Positions 1 through 11,900 of a DNA stretch of 64,000 bases are shown here, piece after piece (position 1 is the stretch's first letter; the number at the start of each line of letters is the position of its first letter). A program made the position numbers and the translations under genes. The notes below the pieces were generated by a model. It saw only the letters and a program-made list of their open reading frames with translations, ran no database searches and was not told where the DNA came from. Source of the stretch: Cornus controversa (taxonomy: Eukaryota > Streptophyta > Magnoliopsida > Cornales > Cornaceae); assembly GCA_026545225.1 (NCBI GenBank), contig CM048845.1, positions 96,412,533 through 96,476,532 on the forward strand, given 5' to 3'.

Positions 1-399
1 TGTTTAGTTTAATTTAACAGTTTTGAGACATATGCTTTTAAAATTATGTTAATAAGTACTGCATGAATAATGTTTATTATTTAAGTTTGAATTAATATTT
101 TTAATGATTAGTTTTGAGTGTTTTGACATTACTATTCATTGTTAAATTTATATATTTTATTTGGTAAAGTTTATTATTTTATATATGCTTTTATATTATA
201 TATAATAAATTTTATAAAAATATTATGAGTAGAAGATATTGAGGACAATAATATATATCTGTACAACACCAGAACATAAAATACTGAACAAAAATGTTAC
301 ATATCGTCAGTGCTTAACAAGAAAGTTTTCAGCCCAAAAGGATGAAGTATTGGGCCTATTTATTAAGTGACCAATGAACACTTGTATATATGATAACAT
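1..399. other. AT-rich sequence, no gene seen
   Basis: Very AT-rich sequence with many short TA and TTTA runs. No coding frame, LTR border or RNA gene is recognisable. It lies just 3' of the GDSL remnant (minus strand) and could hold its 3' UTR, but nothing seen proves that. Confidence 0.5.
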
Positions 400-1666
400 C
401 TATCCTTGTTTACTCCCAAACAGTGCCTTCAAATTGTAGGGCCATGCAATATCAGAAGGTCCACTCCACATTAGCATGCCAAATTGCTGGTTGGCCATTT
501 CAGTAGGATGACCAGAGTCATATAGCACATATTCACCAACATTCCCACATAAATCGTACTCTTTTACTCCTCTCTTCCCTCCGCAGCTATCGTTTCCTCT
601 GTAAGGACCTCTTCCACAGCATGCACTTTTTTCTTCTTTGAAACCTTCATGGCAAATTCACAGAATGTATATTACTGGGAAAAGTATATAATATATGAAT
701 ATATATATAATGATAAGAGAAGACAGTCCTAATTACACACCATCTTTTGATAGGCTCTCAATTCTTTCACTAAAATAATTGGATTAAAATCACTAATCCA
801 ATACTTTCTTCCTCCATTTTTTTTTTCTCAATACTTTCTTCCTACATTTAGTTTCTTTCAAAATTGTTAAAAAAATATTTAGTTTGAGGTTCTCAATACT
901 TTCTTTCTCCAATTTTTTTCTCTTTTCTTTCTGAAATTCTCTAAGCGTTTCATTTTCATGACACACACCAAGTTCATCTCCTATATTTATTATTTTAGCC
1001 ATCAAAAGTTGTAGAATAATATATATTTTTTCAGTAGATACTAAAAACCTTTAATCCAAGTTGGGGACTCACACACACTGTTTATGCTAATATTGTTCTT
1101 TTTGCAAAATAAGATATTTTTTTTATAAAAGAAAGAGTAAAAGTTTGTTAACATTAAGATTATTTGAGAAAAAAACATTTAATAACATTAATAATTTTTA
1201 CTATAGACCATTAGAAATGCATTGATTGAAAATTTTATAATCTATATTTAAATTCTTATCATTTATTATTTTGGTTCAACAAAAAATTTATCTTGTTCCT
1301 ATTTGCCTCCACTGAAATGAATTTCTAGCTCCGTCACTAAAATAAAGTGTCTGTTTTCACACGACCCCATTATAGGTTTTTTTTTTCTCTATAATTATTA
1401 ATTGTATGACTTAAGTTCTATATATTTATGAAGAAGGTAGTATTGACATTCCAAATTTTGATGGGTTATTCATTCTTTCACTGAAGGAAGAGTATGACTT
1501 GAAATTTGAATACTTAAATCCTTTCAGCTGCTTCTCTAGCTCATGGAGAGTTTTGGAAAGTTTCTTATTGTGTAGTTTTGCTAAGGCTGTGAATTCTTCC
1601 ACGCAATCACCAACATTTCATGGATTGTGCACTCTAATGCCTGGTAAAAAACCAAAAGGTCCCAAG
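400..1666 (-). pseudogene. GDSL esterase/lipase (GLIP-like), last two exons, broken
   Basis: Two minus-strand blocks read as the C-terminal half of a plant GDSL-type lipase, a family of usually secreted serine esterases. The last exon (about 400-644) contains SACCGRGPYRGNDSCGG, LCGNVGEYVLYDSGHPTEMA and ends in TAG at 400-402. The DxxH pair that supplies the catalytic Asp and His is visible as DSGH. The preceding exon (about 1451-1666) reads GPFGFLPGIRVHNP, then VEEFTALAKLHNKKLSKTL, and ends near NNPSKFG. An in-frame TGA at 1618-1620 interrupts it. The intron between them would be about 0.8 kb, and its donor site is weak. The N-terminal exons carrying the GDS catalytic serine block are not found up to 3259, where transposons begin. 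It is therefore probably a truncated pseudogene. Less likely it is a real gene whose 5' exons lie beyond the insertions. Confidence 0.75.
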
Positions 1667-2087
1667 CTAAAAAATCGAATTTCCACCCTCCTTCCCTAGA
1701 TATTTCCTGTGATTAAAAGCCAAAAATCAAAAAGAATTTCTTTTAGACATTACAACTGAAAACAAATATTAAAATTATATATCCTTCAAGAGCGGAGGGA
1801 AGTGGTGCAGCCAAAAGAAGCTTAAGAAAATAAGTAACTTATAATTGAGTGAAGACCGAAAGGAAGAAACCGAGCAAGGATTTTGTTCCTATTTTTCCCT
1901 CTATAGGCATGCAACAAGGTTATTAGGCACCTAACAAAGCATATACTTGCATAGTAATGTGTTGGTTAATGGCAACAAGTTTGAAGTTGTTAACTTGGCT
2001 AACCATTCCATATAGATGTCAATTTTTCCCTTCCTTACCTCTTTTATGAGACTTAACCCCCCACATTAGATCCAAATGGGAAAGAGA

Positions 2088-2625
2088 ATGGGTATAAATG
2101 GGTGAGTAGGCAACACTACCAAATATTTTAAATTTTTGGGTGATTAGTAAGCTCTCAATCCGTTACCATTGGTATCAGAGCCAGACTCAGGTTTTGATAT
2201 GGTGTCATGCCTGCCCACTCGAATAGAGTCCGGGTCTGAATCATTACTGTGTTCTGAATGTATATAAATGAGCGAGTAGACAACACATAGCTTTAATAAT
2301 CTAGGCTATCCTAGAGAGTTGCCTATTATATATTGTGGAGAGAGTTTGGTCATTATATATTGTGGGTAAGGATCATTATTGGGTTTTGAATGTGTATAAA
2401 TGGGCGAGTTTGTTCATTATACTGGTGTCATGCCTAGTGCCCACTCGAATAGAGTTCGAGTCCTAATCATTACTGAGTTCTGAATGTGTATAAATGGGCG
2501 AGTTGACAACACCTAGCCTTAATAATCTAGGCTATTCTAGAGAGGTGCCTATTATTTGTGAATGTGTATAAATGAGTGAGTAGACAACAAATGGCCTTAA
2601 TAATCTAGGTTATACTAGATTCGTC
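2088..2625. repeat. Imperfect tandem repeat, probable decayed LTR element
   Basis: A block containing TATAAATGGGCGAGT, CAACACCTAGCCTTAATAAT and CTAGGCTATTCTAGAG recurs about three to four times with drift. A second block, TGTCATGCC followed by GCCCACTCGAATAGAGT, occurs twice. The arrangement looks like overlapping copies of a short repeated element. Together with the tRNA-Met-type primer binding sequence nearby it suggests remnants of a small LTR retrotransposon. No clean borders or TSD were found. Confidence 0.5.
2171..2183 (+). other. Primer-binding-site-like sequence (tRNA-iMet type)
   Basis: TGGTATCAGAGCC matches the complement of the 3' end of plant initiator tRNA-Met, the usual primer site of Copia and many Gypsy elements. 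It sits inside the decayed repeat block, but no flanking LTR with intact ends can be delimited. Confidence 0.5.
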
Positions 2626-2922
2626 ATTTGACCCACTATGTCACTTGTCAGTACAACACTAGAAGTAAAGTTATATTTTAGATTTTATATATAGCTACTA
2701 GTATTCTTGAAGTCAAATAATATGTGATACACATACACACACACACATACACACTAATGTATACATGTGCCTGTCACTATCATGCACCTTTAAACATGAT
2801 TGTTAGATAAGGTTATTTTGAACTGTAGATAGGCAAAGACATTTTAACTCACATGATTGACTTTTTAACAACTTTTGACCGTCAAATTGACATTTTTGTC
2901 TTACTATACCAAGCTTAAATGT

Positions 2923-2945
2923 AATATATATATATATATATATAT
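2923..2945. repeat. TA microsatellite
   Basis: About eleven uninterrupted TA units. A simple repeat with no other feature attached. Confidence 0.9.
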
Positions 2946-3259
2946 TCCATACATGATATTCCATAAATGAATTAAAAGGGGGTGATATACCATATGTATA
3001 TTGTCACATGGTTAAATTAAATACTAAAATTTTTGCCGTTGTGATGGCACTTGGGTGCACCAAGTTTCAGCCAAACACGCACACACAATATATATAATAA
3101 AGGCACAAGGGATACACGAATTTACAGAAGGCTTTGCCCTCCAACCTTTTACTATAAAACAAAATAGTTACAAAAGAATACTTAATGATGTTTGCACAAG
3201 CTTACAAAGCAATTCTCAATATGCTTATGCAAACACCAAATGGGGTTTATATAGGCTAT

Positions 3260-4641
3260 TGATGTTGTTTTAAAATTGTTAAATAACTCGCAAGTGTACG
3301 AATCTATTAAAGTATAGTTCGGCAAGAATGAGGTCTAACCCAAGGGAATGCTTTGAGAATAAAAACTAATACAAATTCAAATTAATTTAAAAAAAATCTA
3401 GTTTAAACACAAGTTTAGTTGATTTGAGAGAAATTAAACTAACATGAAAATAAAATAACACTATTGAAATCAAATAAAGAAAATAACTAAGGTTTTGGAT
3501 TCCACCACCATTAAATTCATGAAGTTTCTAATATTCATTTATTAATTCCCAAAGTTAGAGTAGCAATCAAGAAATCAATCTATTGCTTACTCAAGATTTA
3601 ACAATAAAGCACTATGAAAAATATATTAAAAGGTAGATTTTCCTTCGCTTCACTTGTGTAAAATTCTAAGCATCCTATGTATCCAATTTAATGAAAAACA
3701 TAAGATCAAAGATTATCACTTTTAAGAAATACAAACTCAAGCTTAGATTAATTATAATACTTTCTAACTACCACATATACATGATATAGATGGTGAAAGA
3801 ATTATAAAATAATTAATCACAAGAAGCAAAAATCATAAGCAATTAAATCACACACATGAGAATCAATTAATGAACAAAAGAACTTCACTTCATTAATAGA
3901 GGTTTTCTCCTCAACCCTAGTTGAGGAGTTTAGTTACATATCGTAGAAGAAGAAGATAACAAATAAATAAAAGACATAATAAGTAAATAAAACCCAGATT
4001 GTCTCTGTCTTCTCTGCCCTGGCCTCTACTTCTTTTCTCCTCCTTCAAAATAGCCTCCAATTCACCTTTTTATACCCCAAGAGAATACATAAAGTCCTAA
4101 TCCAATTAGGAGATAATTAGGTTTTTTCCGCAGCCCTAAATAGGTAGATTTTTCTGCTAACTTTCGGCCCAAGTTTTGACCCAGTAGAAGTCCAATTCAC
4201 AAAATTTTCGTGAAATACAAAAGTGTCCAGAATTGAATTTCGTTCAACCTACTCAAGAATTAAGTCAAATTGACGTTTAAAAATAAGACTTTAGGTCCAC
4301 TTTCCAAAACGGGATTAAAACTGGATTAAATGTAGAATTGGGCTTCAGGCCCGTAATCTTCTTAAGCAATTGTAATTCTCTTGAACCTCTTCTTTGGGCT
4401 GATTTGAGTTGAAATATGGAGTTGAATGGACCCATTTGATGTAGGCTTCATATAACATTCTTAGATATCATCTTTAAAAGCCCAAAATCATGGTTTTATC
4501 TGAAATAATCATTAAGGCCCTGAAAAAGACAGAAAACACAAAAATAGAGTAAAATCACATATAAACTATCACTAAGAGAATAAAATATGTAAATTAAGAG
4601 GCTAGAATGCGTAAAATTCAACGCCGATCACACCCCCAAAC
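3260..4641 (-). repeat. Athila-type LTR (minus) with polypurine tract
   Basis: Read on the minus strand, the LTR starts TGATCGGCGTTGAAT at 4630 and runs to about 3260. It shares blocks with the A-family LTRs, for example AGGCTAGAATGCGTAA and TCACTAAGAGAATAAAAT on the plus strand. Next to its start lies CACCCCCAAAC (4631-4641), the complement of the polypurine tract GTTTGGGGGTG, which marks it as a 3' LTR. The interior is cut off immediately after the tract and is replaced by chromovirus sequence. It is therefore a truncated element of which only the 3' end survives. The left border near 3260 is less certain than the right one. Confidence 0.75.
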
Positions 4642-5254
4642 AGAGTTGCCCATTGAATGCCACGTGTTAAATCAAGCTAGGTCATGTGTCCATGGTTTAA
4701 TCGATGCCTATACCCAAGTCTATGTCCATCAATATCTGAGACTAGGTAGGTGGAGGCCTAGTCTAATGCCAAGCCCATATCTTGCATTCCCTTTGTTGTG
4801 GACCAAAATTCATCTGCCTTGACCAAGCCTAGCCCATGGCTTAGTCTGTTGGGTCATGCTAGTGCCGTGCCCACAATGAAGTCTGTCTAAGCCTATGCAT
4901 TCACGTACAAGGGCTTGTGAGCCAAAACTGAGCCTATTTCCTTTGTCTCGAGCCATCACCTTGCCCAAGGGCAAGTTTGCACACCTATGGGCCCATATGC
5001 ACGTGGTATGCTTGCCACGCACGTGGCTTGGGACACACCTACTAGTGCTGCCCACCCATGAGACTTGCTACTGCTGCGACCACCTTTGGTGTGGTGTACC
5101 ACCATGCCAAGGTCAATCCCAAACTTCTTAATATTTATAGAAATACCATTGCCGCGTGCTGACAACCTGTTGTGCACCAGAAGGTTGTCAAAGGCTCAGT
5201 TATGGGCATGTCGTGGCTTAAGCCCTGGCGTGAGAGGATGTCACAAGTGTAACA
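4642..5254 (-). repeat. Chromovirus 3' LTR, partial
   Basis: On the minus strand the pol reading frame ends in a Gly-rich tail encoded by GGTGGGGGAGG, which doubles as the polypurine tract. It is followed by TGTTACACTTGTGACATCC, taken as the LTR start at 5254. The sequence from there to 4642 is distinctly less AT-rich than its surroundings and holds no motif-bearing ORF. Its far end is lost at the junction with the Athila-type fragment. Short ORFs on both strands here are chance frames. Confidence 0.6.
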
Positions 5255-7329
5255 GACCTCCCCCACCAGAGGAGTCCAATGTCCTTGTCGGGAGTTTACT
5301 TAAATAATCCCGTACCTATTTTTCAAACTGCCATAATGTCACATTGCTTTCCCAGCTAGCATATGCTTCACTAGTCAGTCCGATGATTTTTATTGCTTTA
5401 TCCTGAGTTCTGTGGGCCAAAATCTTCTCAACTACTTTGTCAAACTACTTTTTGATGACAAGAGATGCCCTCCTGGCTTGCTGCCTCGTAACATTGGCAG
5501 TGTCCTTATGAAATGGCTTAAAGAAACTGACATGGAAAGTAGGATGTACCTTCAGACGATCTGGCAGTATCAACTGATATGCAACTCTACCAACATTCTT
5601 CATCACCTTGAAAAGGCCATCGTAGTTGGGAATCAAGCCACGATACACCATTTTACTACTGATCTTCTGCTAGATCTGAGGTGTGAGTTTCATCAGTACC
5701 TTGTCACCGACTGTGAATTCCAAGGGTCATTTGTGTTAGTCTTCATATTTTTTCATTCGCCTACTAACCTTGGCAAGACAGTCCTATGCCTTTTCTAGTA
5801 ATTCCTGTCTTGAACATGAAAACTGGTACGCTGCAGGACAGTTGCCACCTATTCTCTGTATTGCGACACCTTGTGGAGTGTGAGGCTGTTGGCCCGTAAC
5901 CAACTCAAATGGACTCATTCCAGTTGCTGAGGACCTGTGCAAATTGTAATAGAATTGCACAGTCTCTAGTAACTCAACCCAATTTTTTTGGCTTGCAGTG
6001 ACATAGTGTCTCAAGTATTCTTCCAGCAACTAATTCATCATTTCTGTCTGGCCATCTGTTTGATGATAATTTGTTGTGAAAAATTTCAATTCTAACCCAT
6101 TAGATTGAGCAACACTGCCTAGAATCTCCATGTGAATCTAGTTTCTTGATCATTTATAATATCTTTCGGCAAGCCAAAGTACTTCACCATATATTTATAA
6201 AATAGCATAGTAGCAACCTCCGTATGACATGTATGTGGTGTAGGGATAAATACAACATATTTTGAGAATCTATTAACAACGACAAAGATAGATCTCATAC
6301 CTTCCACCTTTGGTAACCTAGAGATGAAATCCATGAAAATTGACTGCCACGGTCTGTCTAGAATGGGCAGAGGTTGTAACAATCTTGCCTCTTTCTTCTT
6401 CTCTAGCTTGTCTAGTTGGCACACTAGACATGTCTTGACATAGGCTTCGATGTCATATTCCATCTTTGGCCAGTAGAAATTTATTGAGATGAAAACATGT
6501 ATCCGTTCCATACCGAGATGACCAGCCCATTGTGTATCATGCATCTCTCATTGGTTATTTGGGCAGTGCTCCACCACTAGGAACATATAATTTGTGCATT
6601 TTGACATAGAGAAACTCACCCTCTATCGAATATCTGTGAACTAAACCCTCTTGCACCTACTGTTTAAGTTTAGTGTAGACAGCATCGTTAGTGGCTTCAT
6701 GCCTAATTCACTATAAGAAGTTTGTGTACATAGTGGTTAATGTAGCAATATACTCCTGCTGCAGCAATATACTCCTGCACCTCATTTCCGCTTAGTACAT
6801 TCGCTACCAAATTTTGTTTACCAGGCCTGTGCACCCACTAAAAATTAAATTCTGCTAGGAACTCCTGCCATCGTGCTTGCTTCAGGGACAACTTTTTCTG
6901 TGTTTTGAAGTAGGTATTGGTGACATTGTCTGTTACCACAATGAATTGAGTGCCCATCAAGTAATGCCTCCACGCATCAAGGCAATGAACTACTGTGGTC
7001 ATTTCTTTCTCATATGTAAAGTATCTATGTTCAACATCATTGAGTTTGAGACTTTCAAATGTACAAGGATGGCCCTCCTGAACTAGTACCCCACCAATAG
7101 CCCGATTAGATGCATCTGTATAAACTTTGAATGACAAACTGAAGTTTGCAAGTTGTAACACTGACTCAGATGCAATGGCCTACTTCACATTTTCAAAAGC
7201 ATCCTTGCATACCTCTGTCCAGCACCATTTCTAATCCTTCTTTAACAAGTCCGTCAAGGGGTTTACCATCTTTGAATAGCCCTTGATGAACTTGCGATAG
7301 TAGTTAGCAAGGCCAAGAAAATAACATAA
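5241..7329 (-). pseudogene. Chromovirus pol remnant: RNase H, integrase, chromodomain
   Basis: The minus strand carries the 3' half of a Ty3/Gypsy pol. From right to left: RT-RNase H connection with RNase H (7329 to about 6840, KVYTDASNRAIGGVLVQEG), the integrase zinc-binding region and core (about 6544-5784, containing GHLGMERIHVFISINFYWPK and SIFMDFISRLPKV), the post-core segment (5651-5445, VGRVAYQLILPDRLKVHPTF), and a degraded chromodomain (about 5425-5315, VEKILAHRT and WESNVTLWQFE). The frame ends TGA at 5241-5243 after a Gly-rich tail. Many stops and small indels break it, so it is long dead. The frame continues at 19503 on the other side of element A1, which inserted into RT. The chromodomain places it among chromoviruses; the exact lineage is not decided. 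Confidence 0.8.
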
Positions 7330-8849
7330 TGATAGGCGTTGAATGTTACGCATTCTAGCCTCTTAACTTATGTATTTTATTCTCTTAGTGATAGATTATT
7401 TTGTGATTTTACTTTATTTTAGTGTTTTCTGTATTTTCAGGACCTTAATGATTATTTCAGTTAAAACCAAGCTTTTGGGCTTTTAAAGAAGACATCCAAG
7501 ATGGTGAGATGAAGCCTACATCAAGGAGATTCACTCAACCATTTATTTCAACTCAAATCAGCCCAAGAAAGAGGTCCAAGAGAATTACAACTGCTAAAGA
7601 AGGTTTCGGGCCTGAAGCCCAAATCTACGCATAATACAGTCTTAATCCCGTTTTGGAAAACGGACCAGAAGTCTTATTTCTGAGCCTCAAATCGATATTA
7701 TTTTCGTAAAAGGTTGAACGAAATTTGATTCTGCACACTTTTGTATTTCACAAAAATTCCGTAAATCGGACTTCTAGTGGGTCAAAAGTTGGGCCGAAGT
7801 CAGTAGAAAAAACCCACCTGATTAGTGCTGCAGGAAACCCTAATTTATTCCTAATTGGAGTAGGACTTTGGTGTATTCTCTTGGGGAATAAAGGGAGGAC
7901 TTGGATGCTGAATTGGGGGATTGGAGAGACAGAGAGAACAGAGCTTGGAGAGTCTGGGAAGGCTGAGAAGAGAACAGAAACATATTGCAGAGCCATTGGA
8001 GAACAAAGTCATACGCGTAATTCAGAAAGATGATGTCTTCTTCCTCAACAGTTAAAGCTTCTTCTTCTACCATGAGCGGCTAGTTCATCCACTAGGGTTT
8101 TGATGTAGCCCTAACAAAGCATCAATGGTTTGATTGTTTTAATTATTGGGGACCTTTATATACATGCATAGATTGTGTAATTCAGAGGATTCTTATTATA
8201 GAATTGAGCAATAAAAGTCTTGTAAATTCAGTTTCAATGATTTCTTATCTTGTCTTAGATATTTAGTTGTTGTTATTGAACTCAATCTCTCTTGTTTTTT
8301 GTGATTATGAGAGGGATTATTACACAATGGTAATCACTGAATATATTGCTATGAGCTTTGATGGATAATGCCTAGAGAAGATGAACCATACTGCACCCTA
8401 GATTAGAGTAGTTAGGCAGATGACCCATGCCAATCGAAGATAGTCCATGGCTTAGCCTTAATCATATGTTATCTTCTTGACGGATAAAGGTGAGCTTGTA
8501 GCCACCGACACCACTTATGCATGATGTAATTCCCCATAGTTGACTCAATTGACCATTGATTGTGGAGTTAGTGGTGAAGTCAAACACCCTAGATTTCTCT
8601 CATATTATCTTCACTATCTGTTTTACTTTGATTTATTTTATTTTCCTTTTTAATTAATTTAGTTTAAAAATCAGAATTCTTTTCTTATAAATTTAATTAG
8701 AATTAATTCAGTATTCCAACTCATCAGACCATAATCCCTGAGGTATGATACCCCTTTCGATAGCCCTATTCTGCAAGAAATTCGTTCTATTGCGAAGTGT
8801 GGAAATTTTTAATTGATATACTTTTTGAGTCACACTCACACACGAATCA
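7330..8849 (+). repeat. A1 5' LTR
   Basis: Starts TGATAGGCGTTGAATG and ends CACACACGAATCA, so it has TG...CA ends. The tRNA-Asp primer site follows five bases later. It has the same length as the 3' LTR at 17983-19502. ORFs within it on both strands are chance frames repeated in every LTR copy. Confidence 0.95.
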
Positions 8850-8854
8850 GTTTT

Positions 8855-8872
8855 TGGCGCCGTTGCCGGGGA
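8855..8872 (+). other. Primer binding site, tRNA-Asp
   Basis: TGGCGCCGTTGCCGGGGA is the complement of the plant tRNA-Asp 3' end including CCA. It is the site where minus-strand DNA synthesis would be primed. This primer choice is typical of Athila elements. Confidence 0.95.
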
Positions 8873-8993
8873 TTATCTATTTGATTGATTGAATTTTACA
8901 GAATTAGTTTTAATTGGATTTTTAGTTTAGGAAATTTTTATATTTTATTTTTAATTTTGTTTTTATTTTCTTTTCAGGTGTTTTTGCTAATAT

Positions 8994-11900
8994 ATGCAAG
9001 TTCGTCGTTCTATGGCTGATCCTTTGATACCTCTTGATCCTGAGCCTGAATGTACTCTTAGACAACAGAGGAACATCCCTATTGACACCATTGTGCAAGA
9101 GGAAGAATTAATTGAAGACATGGCAGAAGAGAGGAATAACAACCTTGTTCCTAATGCTGATGGGGAAAGAGCTAGACTGCTTAGGGACTACTGATTCGTG
9201 TGTGAGTGTGACTCAAAAAGTATATCAATTAAAAATTACCATACTTCGCAATAGAACGAATTCCTTGCAGAATAGGGCTATCGAAAGGAAGGGGTGTCGA
9301 ACCTCAAGGACTGTGGTCTGACTGTGTTGGATATAAGGAATTAATTCTAATTAAATTTAAAAGAAGTAAATTCTGATTTTTAAAACTAAATTAACTAATG
9401 AAGCAATTGAACAAAAGCAAGAAAAACTAAGGAGTGTAGAGAATATAAGATAAGTCTAGGGTAATTGATTTCACCACTAACTTCACAATCAATGGTCAAT
9501 TGAACTAACATGGGGCATCATATCATGCATAAGTGGTGTCGGTGGCTACAAGCTCACCTTCATCCGTCAAGAAGATAACATATGATTAACGCTAAGTCAT
9601 GGACTATCTTCGATTGGCATGGGCCATCTGCCTAACTACTCTAATCTAGGGTGCAGTATGGTTCATCTTCTCTAGGCATAATCCATCAAAGTTTTTAATG
9701 ATATATTCAGTGAAAACCATTGTGTAATAATCACTCTCATGATCACAGAAAACAAGAGGGACGAGTTCAATAACAATAATCAAGTATCTAACACAAGATA
9801 AGAAATCATTGAAACTGAATTTATAAGACTTTTATTGCTCAATTCTATAAGAAGAATTCTCTAAATTACACAATCTATGAATGAATACAAAAATCCCCAA
9901 TAATTAGAACAATCAAACCAGTGATGTTTAGTCAGGACTCCATCAAAACCCTGGTGGCTGAACTAGCCGCTCATGATACGCCTTGTTCTCCAATGATTCT
10001 CTATTCCAAAAGCTCTTCAAAGCTGCTGTCAAGCCTCCTCTATACAGCCCTAATTTGTTACTTTAAATAGCCAAGAGAATACATCAAAGTCCTAATCTAA
10101 TTAGGAATTAATTAGGTTTTCCTGCAGCACTAATCAGGTGGGTTTTTCCTGCTGACTTTGGCCCAACTTTTGACCCACTAGAAATCCGATTTACGGAATT
10201 TTCGTGAAATACAAAAGTGTGCAGAATCAAATTTCGTTCAACCTTTTGCAAGAATTATATCGATTTGAGGCTCGGAAATAAGACTTCTGGTCCGTTTTCC
10301 AAAATGGGATTAAGACTGCATTATGCACAGATTTGGGCTTCAGGCCCGAAACCTTCTTAAGCAGTTGTAATTCTCTTGAACCTCTTTCTTCGGCTGATTT
10401 GAGTTGAAATAAATGGTTGAGTGAATCTCCTTGATGTAGGCTTCATCTCACCATCTTGGATGTCTTCTTTAAAAGCCCAAAATCACGGTTTTAACTGAAA
10501 TAATCATTAAGGTCCTGAAAATACAGAAAACACTAAAACGAAGTAAAATTACAAAATAATCTATCACTAAGAGAATAAAATACATAAGTTAAAAGGCTAG
10601 AATGCGTAACATTCAACGCCTATCAACTACTATGTTCCTGAGACATATACCTCGCCAGCAGGTTTTCAACTGCCCAATGTCACAGCATAGAATTATGAGA
10701 TCAAGTCCAGCATTATTCAGATGCTACCATCTTATTTTGCGCTGACTCAAGAAGACCCTTACAAGCATCTTGATGACTTCATTGAAGTGTGCTCAACTAC
10801 AAAAATTCACAACTTCTCTGAAGATGCTTTCAGAATGAGACTTTTTCCATTCTCTCTGAAAGACAAAGCAAAGTATTGGTTCAATTCTCTACCGGCTGGT
10901 TCTATCACGACTTGGACTCAGATGCAACATGAGTTTCTCAAAAAGTATTTTCTAATAGGGAAGACCAATCAGTTCAGACGTGCTATCACTGGTTTCTCCT
11001 AACATGAGGGGGAATAACTTTATGAGACATGGGAAAGATTCAAGGACCTTCTTAGGAAGTGTCCTCATCATCAAGTTCCTAAGTGGCAATTAGTGCAGAG
11101 TTTTCATGAAGGGCTGACAGAAGCCAACAGACAAATGGTTGATGCGTCATGTGGAGGTACTTTTATGTTGAAGAGTGAAGAAGAGGCATGGACCTTATTT
11201 GAAAATCTTAGTGACAACTCTCTACAACATGTGTCCTCTACTCGTTCTAGCAGACCTGCCACTACAAGGAAGACTGATGGGATTTTTGAGGTTGGTGCTT
11301 CAGAAGCTATGCCAACCGACATTGATTTAATTGCACAGAAGGTAGCAGTAATCATGGCTGCCAATCAAACTCCTTCTGCTTCAAATTCTTCATTGTTAAG
11401 CCCTTGTGAATTTTGCTCTAGTCCTATGCATAATGTGAGCAATTGTCCTTCGGTGGGGCAATTTTCTGATATTCAACATGAGCAAGTTCAAGCTACTTTC
11501 ACTGGACCAATGAATCCTCCACGAGGTAATACTTACAATCCCACATGGAGGAATCATCCTGGTTTTTCTTACAGTAACCAAGGGGCAGCAATGCAACCAT
11601 CATATCAACCTAGGACTTTTGTGCCTCAACAGCAATATCAAACACAAAGTCCTATGGCCCAAAGAATTTCTGCTATTGAAGACAAGCTGACTCTTACCTT
11701 GTCTAAATTTGACAAGCTTGATTCTCTCATAAAGACAGTGCAAGCTACTGCAACAACAGTACAATCTACAGTTCAGCTAGTGCACTCGCATTCTCAATCC
11801 ATTGCCAAACTGGAATCTCAGTTTGGACAGCTTGCTACTTCATTATGCAGAAGAGAAGAAGGGAAGCTCCCTAGTCAACCAATTGCTAATCCAAGAGGGA

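Larger units (their letters stand above)
1667..3259. other. AT-rich flank with decayed repeat sequence
   Basis: No convincing gene is visible here. The stretch contains an imperfect repeat (2088-2625), a primer-binding-site-like 13-mer and a TA microsatellite, each listed separately. The rest is AT-rich sequence with short ORFs that show no family motifs. Confidence 0.5.

Noticed and set aside
793..1005. 70-codon Lys-rich minus-strand ORF
   Set aside because: It falls in the intron between the two GDSL exons and consists of low-complexity Lys/Glu runs from A-rich DNA.
4607..5307. Cluster of overlapping 60-80-codon ORFs on both strands
   Set aside because: The sequence is less AT-rich LTR DNA of a chromovirus; higher GC alone lengthens chance frames.
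7725..8073. ORFs inside A-family LTRs on both strands (also at 18306-18726 and 63335-63666)
   Set aside because: They recur only because the LTR recurs, lie in both strands over the same bases, and vary with LTR mutations. No protein family was recognised.
8855..8872. Possible tRNA-Asp gene pieces at the repeated TGGCGCCGTTGCCGGGGA sites
   Set aside because: Only the 18 bases complementary to the tRNA 3' end are present, always next to an LTR, so they are primer binding sites.
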